Below are positions 1 to 42,943 of a DNA stretch of 64,000 nucleotides, in pieces. This DNA is from Coturnix japonica (Eukaryota; Chordata; Aves; Galliformes; Phasianidae). Position 1 is the first letter of the stretch; each line of letters starts with the position of its first letter. The stretch is taken from assembly GCF_001577835.2 (NCBI RefSeq), contig NC_029543.1:1252199-1316198 (forward strand), given 5' to 3'. The notes under the pieces are model-generated. The model made no database searches. It saw only the letters and a list, made by a program, of their open reading frames with translations, and had not been told where the DNA came from. The position numbers and the translations under genes are program-made.

Positions 1-113
1 GAACCCCTCTCTTCTTCCTCTTCTTCCACAGTGTCTGTCTATTAACAGCCCTGTATGTTTAGAAGCCCTAAAGCAAAGATTCCCCATCACAAACAACGAT
101 GCTACAGCCTTAC

Positions 114-31319
<31,206 letters not shown>

Positions 31320-31904
31320 TCACCTGCAGGAGCTCCCATTGGGTCCATAGGGCGATCCTTCATTAGTCAGCAGGCAAAGTCCTCGCGTGGGCCGGGCACA
31401 TCGCACCAGGGACTGTGGCTCTGGTTCTGTGGGTCCGGTTCTATGGGTCCGGTTCTGTGGGTCAGGAGCTGTGGGACCACAAGGATCGCAATATTGGAGC
31501 CCTACACCAGCAGAGGTCCCTCCGCCCCACTGAACCGCTGCTATTGGGGCCGTGCTGGAGTTTATGGGGCGGGCATAGGGATAAATAAACGCTTCTCTGT
31601 TCTTATGGCTGAATGGACCCGAGGAGGTTCCGTTAGTTATTTCGGGGGGGGGGGGACACGGAGATGAGAAGGGTTAACGGAGCCATCTCGGGGGGAGTGG
31701 GGTCGAGATGGCGGCGGGGGGAGGGAGGGGATGATGGAGGGGGGTTTTGAGCCCAAAGAGCGGACACGGAGCGGGGACATGGGGAGGACACGGAGCGGAC
31801 ACGGAGAGCTTCGATCACACGCGTGGGTTTTGAAGGGGCGGGGGGAGGGGGCCAGAGCGCGCCGCATGGCCTTGCCACGTGGCGGACTTGCGGAGTGGGC
31901 GGGG

Positions 31905-32008
31905 CTTTTAGAAGTGGGCGTGGCTTAAAGTGGGTGTGATCAGCGGATGGCGCGGGAAGCCTGGGTGGGCGTGGCTTGTAGTGTGGGGGGCGTGGCTTAA
32001 ACCGGAAG
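31905..32008 (+). promoter_or_regulatory. Cluster of GC/KLF boxes, E2F-like and ETS-like sites upstream of AP3D1
   Basis: The phrase GTGGGCGTGGCTT or a close variant occurs four times in about 100 bases. Between and after the copies lie an E2F-like GGCGCGGGAA (31949-31958) and an ETS-like ACCGGAAGAGG (from 32001). This arrangement is typical of a housekeeping proximal promoter. The sites are motif matches only. Confidence 0.55.
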
Positions 32009-32052
32009 AGGCGTGTCCAGCCGCGGGGCGTGCCCGAGCCCTCAGCTGACCG

Positions 32053-32064
32053 GCCGCCATTTTG
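32053..32064 (+). promoter_or_regulatory. YY1-type site, AP3D1 side
   Basis: GCCGCCATTTTG matches the YY1 consensus about 230 bases upstream of the AP3D1 ATG. It follows the GC/KLF boxes and the ETS-like ACCGGAAG at 32001, so it probably marks the AP3D1 start or first exon. A weaker copy, CGAGATGGCGGC, lies at 31704-31715. Confidence 0.6.
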
Positions 32065-32284
32065 TCGGCGCCCTGAGGCCGAGCGCTGCTCGCTGCCCGA
32101 CCCGGGGCCGCCCCCCGGCCTACACCGCCCCCCTCACCCCCACAGCCCCACACCGGGATGTGAGCGGCCCGGCCCGCTGCTCTCACCCGGCTGTAGCTCT
32201 AGTTGGAGCCGAAGGCGGCTCATCCCGCTGGGTGCGGCCCATCCGTGTCCGGTACAGGCCCCTCGGGCCGGCCCCAGCAGCACC

Positions 32285-35200
32285 ATGGCGTTGAAGATGG
32301 TGAAGGGCAGCATCGACCGAATGTTCGATAAGAACCTGCAGGATTTGGTGAGGGGGATCCGCAACCACAAGGAGGACGAGGTGAGAGGGGATGGAGGAGG
32401 GCGAGGGACGGCTGGGTCCGCTTTGCTGCTTGTTATCCTCTGTTAATTACTATAGCTTAGTAATTAATGTGCCATGTAAGGCTTTGAAGTGTCATACTTA
32501 AGTGCTGCCATTGCTGACCCTTCTTAATTACGTTAATTGTAAGGTTAATAGTCTCATTTCTCCGTTGTAGCATCTCTCTGCCTGTTGAGCTCATTCATTC
32601 TGCTGGCTTTTAAGCAGATCCCCGTGCATTGATACCTGCAGGTCCATTCTGAGGTTCCCTATAAGCCGTAGCAGGTTGGAGGAGCCTGGAAGCAGGTTGT
32701 TATGGAGGTGTTTAATGTTATACTTGAAGCTGGAGCAGGTAAAGGGGTCAATAGGATCCTGCTGCCTCACACTGAGCTCAAAGTCAGTGTGTTACCCCCC
32801 AATATGAGTGAATGGCTGACATCAGTGACAGGTTATGGTGGTAACGTGGTGCAGTTCATACAGTGCTGGCTCTCCCATTTGAAAGCTGGATGGTAGGTAT
32901 CGATGTGATGAAACACGTGTCCTTTATAAGTATCTTGGAATCCATCACAGTGGCACAGAAATGACTCTGGAAGCACAGGGTTGTTCCTTCCTGCTGCTCA
33001 ACCATCCATTACTGAGATGCTGGACCTTGGTTTGGTGCTTCCCAGGGATGCTACAAGATCCGAATGTTGTTTTAGAGGTAGTAGCTGCCAAAAGTCTTCC
33101 TACAATACCCCTGTTGTTCAACCCCTGTTGTTCGCTGCCTTGTAAGTGGGGCTCAGATATTGAATGGAGCTGTTCAACTGACTTGTGTGTGTCATGAGAT
33201 GAGGAGCTGAGCTCGAGTCGTGCTTTGTCCTATCTAGGAAACTCATTTAAAGCATGTTTAGGTGGTCAGGCTCTGAGCTGCAGGATCTCAGCTCAATTAG
33301 AAGGAAAGCTCAGTTGCTGCAGTTGCTTCGTTACCTGTCAGAGACCATTTGAGTTTTGGTTTCTGAGCCGTACCCAAAGCTGAGCCATTTATTTAGTGTT
33401 TAAGATGCTGGAATGGAAGTGTTGGTGTATTGTTGCAGTGGGACACCCCCAGTTAACACAGCCACTGCTCAGTGCTGCTGTTACCAGCTCAGCAAGGCAC
33501 GGAGCTGTGCTTTTGTGTACCAAACACCAGCATGGATGGCATGGCATAGCAATACTGCATAGACCTGCTTTAACACGTCCTCTTACATCTCAACACCATA
33601 TACAGATGCTTTAATTCCTGCAGTGTTCCAGCTGGAAATTTAAAGGAAAGCCAAGCCTGCAATGTACCCTGCTCTGTGCTCCTGGGCCTTGCTCTGCTCT
33701 TTCCCTTTTGCTGCAGAGCCTGTCCTGCTAAGCACAGCGATGCTGTCCTTGGCTGCACAAGTCCTGGCGCTTCTCCGCTGTGTTTCCAGATTCAATCAGG
33801 TAGGAGGAGCTGTGAGGGATCTTCTGTTCACAGCTGGCAGCACCGAGGCTGAGCAGCATCCAGCACTGAGGCTTCCCAGCATTGTGGCTCCTGGCTGCTT
33901 CTGCAGCAGTAATACTTAAAGGCAGAGGAGCAGGGCTGAACCTTCAGGTTTTGCATTTAGAAGTGTTCTTTGGTCCCGTATCCGTAATGCAGTTTACCTT
34001 TATCAGAGCCTTAAAGTCTGCAGAGGGAGATCTGGACCTGGCAGCTGGAAGCTGTGCCCTGAAGGTGCTCTGCAGCTCTTTGTGCAGTGATGTATCAATA
34101 AAGGTGGAGTGCAGGCTGTGTTCTCAATGCTGAGCGCTTCTATCTGTTGCATCTCTGATCTTAAAACTTATTTGCTCATGTATGTCATAGCATAACCCCC
34201 CCGAGGGCTATTTAATTGCTGTGTGATTAATAAAACCATCATCAGACTGGGGGTATTTCTATTAAGAGACTGGAATAGTCCGCCATGCTTAAAAGTAACA
34301 AGTTTCAATGCTTCTTATCGATCCATAAATCAACTTAGACCAAACTTGCTGCAGTTTTCCTGCAGGTGGGTTCTTCAGCTCAGATCTTTGCAATGTCAGG
34401 CCTTGTTCTGGGTGGCACTGAAAGCCATTAAACACTGTTGTGCTCAATCCAAACGTCTTCATACCACCCATGAATGGCGCTGCTACTCCAGGGAGATTAA
34501 CACAAAGTTAATGCCCACTGAGCCTTTAAAGCTTTCTATTTATAGGGTTCCTTGTCTTCCTGCAGGATTTGCTGTGCTGCTGTTGGGGAAGGACTTGGTT
34601 CTGCTCTTCAAAGTGCCTTGTTTCAGTTTCAGATCTGTTTCTGTTCCCTGCTGTGCACTTTTTCACCTTCTTTTAAGGAAGTTGCTCATGACATCAGTCT
34701 CCTTTGTGGCTGAGGTTTGCCTGTAGGCTGCTGGATGTGGCTCAGCAGTCTCTATGTGGCTCTATTGGGGTACACCTTACTTAATATCCATGCTGTTTTT
34801 TCAGCCCTGTGGTCGTGCAGTGCTTTGTGTGAGAGGACCTTGGGAAACTGGAGGGTAATATTAAAGAACTGGAGGGTGAGAGCTATGAGAAGTGCCAGGA
34901 GCATTTTCTGGCTGTGTGCATAAACATGGAGAACCTGGTCCATAGCACCCAGCATGAAGAGCTGGCTGGGCTGTGGCAATGTGATACAGGGCTGGAGGGT
35001 TGGGTGACACCCCACTGCTGTGCTCTGTGTGTGCATAAAACATTCAGGACTGGCTACAATGCCTTTGTAGATCAGTTGCACGTTGCCTCTGTCGCACTTT
35101 CTGCATCTCGGATCAAGTGTGCAGCTCCTCCTGCCAGTTGTCTTTCACATGAAGCCTGACTTTAAGCTTCCCATGGGGAACTTAACATGGGGTTAAGTCC

Positions 35201-38200
35201 TTGATGTGGTTATTTCTATGGTGGGGAGGGAGCAGGAGGGCGACACGCTGACAAAACACCTGGCTGTGCTTTGCTTCATAATAAATAGCAGTGCTTCTTG
35301 TTAATGGGAGCTTCCCAGAATTACATCCTTACCTATAGGTTGTGTATGGGAGAGGTTTGGTTCTTGCAGGTCCCCACTGACAGCTGGAAACCCTCAGAAG
35401 GGAATGTCCCCGTTCAATGAGCAGCACTTCTCTGTTTCCCTCAGGCAAAATACATCTCCCAGTGCATCGATGAGATCAAGCAGGAGCTGAAGCAGGATAA
35501 CATTGCGGTGAAAGCAAACGCCGTCTGCAAGCTGACATATGTAAGTCCTCACTGAGATAACGCTGCTGTCACATGTGTCGCTTCTCACTTGTGAGAGGTG
35601 TCTTGTGTTATTATTTTTGGACCCTTGTTTCATCTTTCCAAGCTCTCCTGACTGTTTGGAGTCTGTAGTTCCAGAAGTGTTAACTTGGTTTCTCTGCTCA
35701 CAGTTACAGATGCTGGGCTATGACATCAGCTGGGCTGCTTTCAACATTATCGAAGTCATGAGCGCATCCAAGTTTACATTCAAAGTGAGTTTTCTGTTTA
35801 ATTATGACCATGCAGGCCAAGCTGTGTCACTACTGTAGTTAATAGATGCACTGATGTATCATTGCTAGGTTTGATTTCTTCAGTATGCAAAGCAAATAGA
35901 CTTTCTGTATCGTATGGGCTGTACTTGCCCTGCTACCACAGGCTTTTCTAGCAGGTAAACTCCCCAAACTCTATGTAACACCTTTGTGTCTCCTTCCCTT
36001 CTCGCAGAGGATTGGATACCTGGCTGCCTCTCAGTGCTTTCACGAAGGGACTGATGTCATTATGTTGACTACCAATCAAATCCGCAAGGTAAATTCTTCA
36101 TTTCAGTTCCTGGTTTCTTCCTATTTGTCTTTTCAAAGTGGATTCATCTTGTAGTTCTCTGTCTTCCTTGAGATCCAGCTTTATAATCAACATCTGAACA
36201 GATATGACTGTTAATACATTTAATACACCACGCTGAATTTTACAAGTACTTTCTATGCTTTAAACAAGTACAAAGAAACCAAATGAAACCTGTTCTACAC
36301 CCTGGCTTGAGTTCTGTCCTTATGGACTGACAGCCGTGGTGCTGCCAGCAGCTTAGAAGGGGAGTAACCTCCTTTCTCTGTCTCAGGGCACTGTATGTGC
36401 TCATCATCAGAGCACGTGTGCCCCGTGAGGCTGCTGGTGGTTTGCCTTTGACTTAACAGGGTTACTATTTAATTCCTTGTTTGTTTTTTTAGGGTTTTAA
36501 ACTTATTTGTGATCATGTCAGAGGTTTTTAACAATTATTTGCCATTTCTGAAATAGCACTAAGGTATGATGTCTCTAATTGCTTTTACAATGCAGTTACA
36601 CACCTATTAATTAACTCCAATTCCTTATGCCCAGTATTCAGTGCCACAGTAGCTGTTTTAGTTGGTATTGGAGGTGACTCTACTTAACAGAGTATCTAAA
36701 TGTTCCCATGGAATAGAAAGAGCTCTGCTTCCAATCTGAATGAATGAAACTGGTTTGAAAAGAAGACTTTCTGAGCATCCTTTGTGATCTTAAATTTTTG
36801 AGCCTGTTTTTCCTTTTTTAGGATCTGAGTAGCCCTAACCAATATGATACAGGAGTTGCACTGACTGGCTTGTCCTGTTTTGTTACTCCAGATCTTGCCA
36901 GGGACTTGGCAAATGACATCATGACCTTGGTGAGTCAAGAAGACTGAAATAACTTCCTTCCTGTAGTTAAAGAACGTTACATTGCTCAAATCTGTGTGAT
37001 TTAGAACTGATGTATGTGAAAAGTGACCCTTTTTCCTTGTGAACCCTCAGGGGATCCCCTCCAGACTTAGTTCTGCAGGTTTCCCTTGGTTGCTTTTTAG
37101 TGGAGGTGTTTGACGCCAGCCCAGCCCACACATCAAAGTAGTAGAGTCTCCCATCAGAGAGAGCTGGATGAGGACCTTGAGGAGGATCTTGGAGGTGTCG
37201 ATTTGTAAGAGCCTCACCCCAACTGTTCCGTTCACAGATGTCTCACACGAAGCCTTATATCAGGAAGAAGGCAGTGTTAATCATGTACAAAGTGTTTTTG
37301 AAATACCCGGAGTCCCTCCGTCCTGCGTTTCCTCGCCTTAAAGAGAAACTTGAAGACCCAGATCCTGGTGAGTGAATTTCAGTAACTTCTGTTCCACAAC
37401 ATCTTAAGTGTCGATGCTTTTCAAGCTTGAGGAGAGAAAAGTATGTGGGAAAAATACCTAAATGAAGCACTTTAAAGAAGCAGGTGTTTTGAAACACCTG
37501 CATTAGATTTTATAGGGTTTTGCTTTTATGCTCTTATTGTTATGTGTCCCTCAGATGACCTACAAGGAGGGAAGGAGAATGGCAGCCAGATATCTATAGC
37601 TTGCTAACAGTATTAGAAAGCAGCCGAAGTTAAACATCCTTCCTCAGTTTGCTTTGCATTTGTATGTTTATTTTACTGCCTTGTGTTTGGTAATGAGGCT
37701 GAGCCGTCCCTTGCAACACCCCAACATGCACCTTGAGCTGCCTTTCTTCTGAGCCTTCTGCAGCAGCAGCTTTGGTCACACTTAAGGCACTGATGATCTC
37801 TTCTCTCCCTTGTTTCCCAGGTGTGCAATCTGCTGCAGTGAATGTTATTTGTGAGCTGGCTCGACGCAATCCCAAGAACTACCTTTCCCTCGCTCCACTG
37901 TTCTTCAAGTTGATGACGTCCTCGACCAATAATTGGGTTCTCATTAAGATTATCAAACTGGCAAGTATTCTTTAGCTGTGCACGGAGGATTGAGGCCCTC
38001 GTTAAGTGATGTTGGGTGTGAAAGCAGTTTGTTTGCTGTGGAGGTGCTGACACCATTAAATCCAAGTATAAAATAAACCAGAAATCTCTTCAGTGCAACC
38101 AAATGCAGAAATATTTTAGGATAAGTTGGTTAAATGTAATGAACTGCAGTTTAAGGGGTGGTTTTGTGCTGCTTACAAACAGCTGTTGATTCAGTCTCTC

Positions 38201-41200
38201 TTTGTGCTTTCTTTAATAGTTTGGTGCTCTTACTCCACTGGAACCCAGACTGGGGAAGAAACTGATTGAGCCTCTGACCAACCTCATACACAGGTACATG
38301 TAGCAGATGCTGCTTTGTTCACTCAGGGTGAAGTGCCTGTTTGTGGGGGGGGGTCACTGACTTTGTTTTCTGAGATGTGTTGGCTTTGGGTATCGAAAGA
38401 TGGTGATGTCAAGGCTATTTCTTACAAACCCAAGTGAGATAAGCTGCTGTAAGATACATAGTTGGGTGTCTGGCTGCGTGATGTGCCATTCATTCATCTC
38501 TTCCATCTGCCAGTCTTGAGGTTTTGACATTGGTTTGATCTTTGGACAAGACTGGTTCAGTGCTCTGTAGCCATTGCTGAGACTTGGGCTGATTGCTTCC
38601 TGGCAGTTAATTTCCTTTGTAATTAAAGTTGTTAACTAGCTCTAAGATATCTGTGACAACTCTACAAGACGTGGTGGTTTTATTCCCTATTTAACATACT
38701 TGATTTCTGTTTCAGCACCTCAGCCATGTCTCTCTTATACGAATGTGTGAACACAGTAATAGCAGGTGAGAACTGAAATTTGTAACCTCAAAAAGAACAC
38801 AATGAATTTTATCATCACTTGATGCTATTTAAACCTTTTCTAATTTACTGCATTTTATAACTGAATTTAATTGCTTGCCAAACTTTCCATGTTCTGTTTC
38901 AGTGCAGGGCTGTAACTGAAGTCTCTGGTTGTCAGCAGATGAGGCTGAGTTATTCCAGCTCTCCTGTGTTTGCTAAGGGCTGAAATAAAGCAGCAGCTAA
39001 CCATGAGTAATTATTTATACTTGAGCTCCTAAACGCTTTTAGAACTGCTGTGTACCAGCAGCCATCAAATGGCAAAGAAAACCATCAGTGCTTCATGGAA
39101 AGTTTGCCAATGTTTGATGATCTGAGGAAGTTAACAAGATTATGCCACCTTTTTGCTGCGGGTTGTGAGGAGCTTTACACCCCTCCAGTGTAGTCAGCAG
39201 AAGGAGCTGATTTCGCCTCAAGTCTCTTGCTGACTTGATGAAAACTCCAATTTAATTGCATTAAACTCCAGGATCTGTTGCTGTATCTCATTACGTTAAG
39301 GAAGTGCTTGCTGAGCTTCACCTGTGTGGTTGCTGGTGACGTATTTACAGTTGTGACTGCAGCAGGATATCAGTAAAATCAACCTCAATGAGAGCACAGC
39401 GCAATGTAAAGCAGCTCCAGCCTGACTTCTGCTGCAGCTCAAGCTTTTGTTTCCATCCTGCCCTGCAATTTATTGCTTTCCTAAAGTTGGATGAAATAAC
39501 AGTGTGTGAAAGGGGCCTTTTCTCCTCCCAAGCTGCCCCAAAGCCCCAGCAGTTGAGCAGCAAACAGATGCTCAGCTTCCCCTGTGCTGTCTGTTGGCCT
39601 TTGTGGTGCTCAGAATGCAGCAGTGCTGACTGCAGTGTGTGCTTATGTATTTCAGTTCTGATCTCTCTGTCCTCTGGGATGCCCAACCACAGCGCCAGCA
39701 TCCAGGTAAGGTGCTGCTCCTGTTCTGTGTGATCCCAGATGTGGTGGGAAAACGAGCTCCTCGCATTCCTCTGCTAAAGCACTAAACTCCTGCTTAGGAG
39801 TCGTCCTACAGACTGAAGCATTTCCTATGAAGTCTGTTGTTTCCTTTGCTTTAGAAAGCAAGTTTTCTTCTGAAGGTTTTCTCACTCTTATTCAGCTGCT
39901 ACATCATGAAATCTGCTGTTTTACAAGCAGTTCATGCAACAAGACCACTAGAGGTCTTCCTCCCAATGCTTCCCTGTGTGCTCCAGCAACCCCTGCATGT
40001 GAAACAGCTTCATAACCAACTGTTTTAATGTAGACCTTTCAAGCTTGCCCTTCTTTTTCCTTCCAGCTTTGTGTACAGAAGTTAAGAATATTGATCGAGG
40101 ACTCTGACCAGAACTGTAAGTACGTTGCTTGTCTTCATGGCAGCTCTGAGCAGGTGCTCACAGGGCAGAGATTGCAGCAGTCTCAATGCACAGAGATGCA
40201 TCTCCAAACATCTTGCTCAGTGTTACAGAACTGTTATGTTGTAAACAACTGTTTGGGTCTGTAATGTGGAAGTAATTAGGGATATCAACCTCAAAATGGA
40301 TCTTAATACATCAGTCTTCATACTCCTTACGCTGCACTCATGATGTCAGCTCTCAAAACCCAGAGGGTTCTGTATGAGAAATACAGGCTTTGAAATCAGT
40401 GGTAGAACTTGGAGTGCGAGAAGGTGGTGATGAGTGTGTGCAGCCATGGCCCCATACATGGGGCTGTGATGTTAAGGATCCAGCTGTGATGTGCTGGATT
40501 TCAGATGGGTTCATTTTGGTCACAAACATTTATTTGAGTTATAGAGGTTGATGTGAGTAGGAGCAGCCCATGTCAGAACCTCATGGAGTATTTCTATATT
40601 TGGAAAGAAGCCTTATTTTGTCTCTCACAGTGAAATACCTGGGATTGCTCGCCATGTCCAAAATCCTCAAAACACATCCCAAGTCGGTTCAGTCTCACAA
40701 GGATCTCATTCTCCAGTGTCTGGATGACAAAGATGAGTCCATCCGACTCAGAGCTTTGGACCTCCTCTATGGCATGGTATGTTTCTGCATGTGGATCCCT
40801 TCCAGCACACACGACCCTTAAATTAGGAGGTGAATGATTAAGGAAAACATGCACCTTTCTCATCCTTCCTCCCCAGTGGGATTTTGGTAATAATTGCTCC
40901 ATGATTAAAGCTGTACCAGGTCTTTTATTTGTAGTAAAGGAGCTTTAAATACTTCCAGCTGCAGGAGCAACCTTGTAGTGACGACACTCGGTCTGTGGAA
41001 GGGCTGTGGTTACAGTTGGTGCCTTTCATTCAGCCTGAAAACCTGGGGCTTAGTGAGGGGGTGGGTTTGGTTTCTTTGTGACACACAAACTCGGGTCCAT
41101 TGAGGAGCAAACATCTGCTGTAACAGAATTAAAAGCACTTGTTGTTACAGGAAATGTCTTGTTTTTGAGTCAGCCCCTCAGTAACAGCTCCTCCAACAGG

Positions 41201-42943
41201 TATCGAAGAAGAACTTGATGGAGATAGTGAAGAAACTGATGATCCACGTGGATAAAGCAGAAGGGACGACGTATCGGGATGAGCTGCTGACTAAAATCAT
41301 AGACATCTGCAGTCAGTCCAATTACCAATACATCACCAACTTTGAGTGGTCAGTGTTTCTTGTATCAACCTTGAGACCATCATCCATGTCAGTGCAGAAC
41401 TGATGATAAAACCTTGTTCCTTCCACTCCCTATAGGTACATCAGCATCCTGGTGGAACTGACACGGTTGGAAGGCACGCGGCACGGGCACCTCATCGCAG
41501 CCCAGATGTTGGATGTGGCCATCAGGGTGAAAGCCATCCGTAAGTTTGCGGTCTCTCAGATGGCAATGCTGCTGGACAACGCTCATCTCATCGCCAGCAA
41601 CACCCAGAGGAACGGGATCTGCGAGGTGCTCTATGCTGCTGCCTGGATCTGTGGGGAGTTCTCTGAGTAAGTGTGTGATTCAAAGCCTGACACACTCAGA
41701 CACTGATTTGGGCCACTGAAAAGTGATTTTAAGCTGTTCTTCTCTCAAAATACACACATTATTGCTAACAGAAGGGTTGTTGCTTTCCACTCCTTCATAC
41801 CATGGCAGCTCTAAGTTGTTTGTAGTCAGGACAGACACTTTGTATTGAATACGTGCTCTTTCTTCTGCATTCCTGCCTGCTCAGGCGTGGTTGTGAATAC
41901 GAGCAGTCTTAATACAGAGAAGGAGCTCTTTAATCATTGCCTAACCCTATTAGGTTTATTAAACCCACAAACACTGGTGCAGTGAACTGTGTTCTGGGCA
42001 GCAAGCGTTGCCTTCTAGGTCTTATTTTTCTTCAGTAACTGATTAGGACCTTAATGATGTGAGCAGCGAAGTGCAGAATGGCAGGAGAGGCTGCTAGTCC
42101 AACATTGCCAGAGCAAATGGCACTAAAAGTGGAGCAGTTTGATAATGGAGAAAATACTGCACTTGTTAAGGTGGAAGCTGATGGGATTCCCTGCTCCTTT
42201 GGAAGGATAAGGTTGTATATTGCATTTTGTTACTGCTGCCACGTGGAAGGAGGAAGGATGCAGACAGCAGTGATGGTGCATGTAGTCCAACTTGTCTTTA
42301 TTTGTGCTGCAGTTGAGGTGTCTGAAGAATCCTTAAGGCTGACAAAAGTGCTGAAGTTTCTCCATTGCTGTCTTATGTTAATTCTTTATTTTTAGGCACC
42401 TGGAAGAAGCAAATCAAACATTGGAAGCGATGCTGAGGCCTAAAGTTACTACTCTCCCAGGCCACATCCAGGCAGTCTACGTGCAGAACATGGTGAAGCT
42501 CTATGCATCCATCCTGCAGCAGAAGGAGCAGGCGGGGGACAAGGAGGCAGCTCAGGAGATCACCCAGCTGATGATCGAGCGTCTGCCTCAGTTTGTGCAG
42601 AGCGCGGATCTGGAAGTTCAGGAGAGGGTAAGAGAATGAAATGAGGCCTTGTAGGGCTTGAGGAGGTGGGTTGGTGCCTCCTTAATGTCCTCCTTGCAGC
42701 GCTTGGTGCAGTTACCAAGTTACCAGCTTGGAGCATCGGTGGGGCTTTTTGGTTCTGTGTTTTAATATCAGTTCTGAAATTACTTGTTTGTTTTTAGGCT
42801 TCTTGTATCCTGCAACTAATAAAGTATATCCAGAAGCTACAAGCGAAAGAAGTGCCTGTAGCTGAGGAAGTGATAGCCCTGTTTGCTGGTGAGCTGAACC
42901 CTGTGGCTCCAAAGGCCCAGAAGAAAGTCCCAGTTCCAGAGGG
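32285..42943 (+). CDS. AP3D1: AP3D1 coding exons 1-16: adaptin N-terminal solenoid
   Basis: These exons encode about the first 635 residues, the helical-repeat trunk that pairs with AP-3 beta, mu and sigma. Recognisable blocks include LGYDISWAAFNIIEVMSASK (exon 3), YDTGVALTGLSCFVTPDLAR (exon 5), LARRNPKNYLSLAPLFFKLM (exon 7), LDDKDESIRLRALDLLYGMV (exons 12-13) and LTRLEGTRHGHLIAAQMLDV (exon 14). The identity to the mammalian protein, as I recall it, is very high, and no stop or phase break occurs. Confidence 0.97.
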
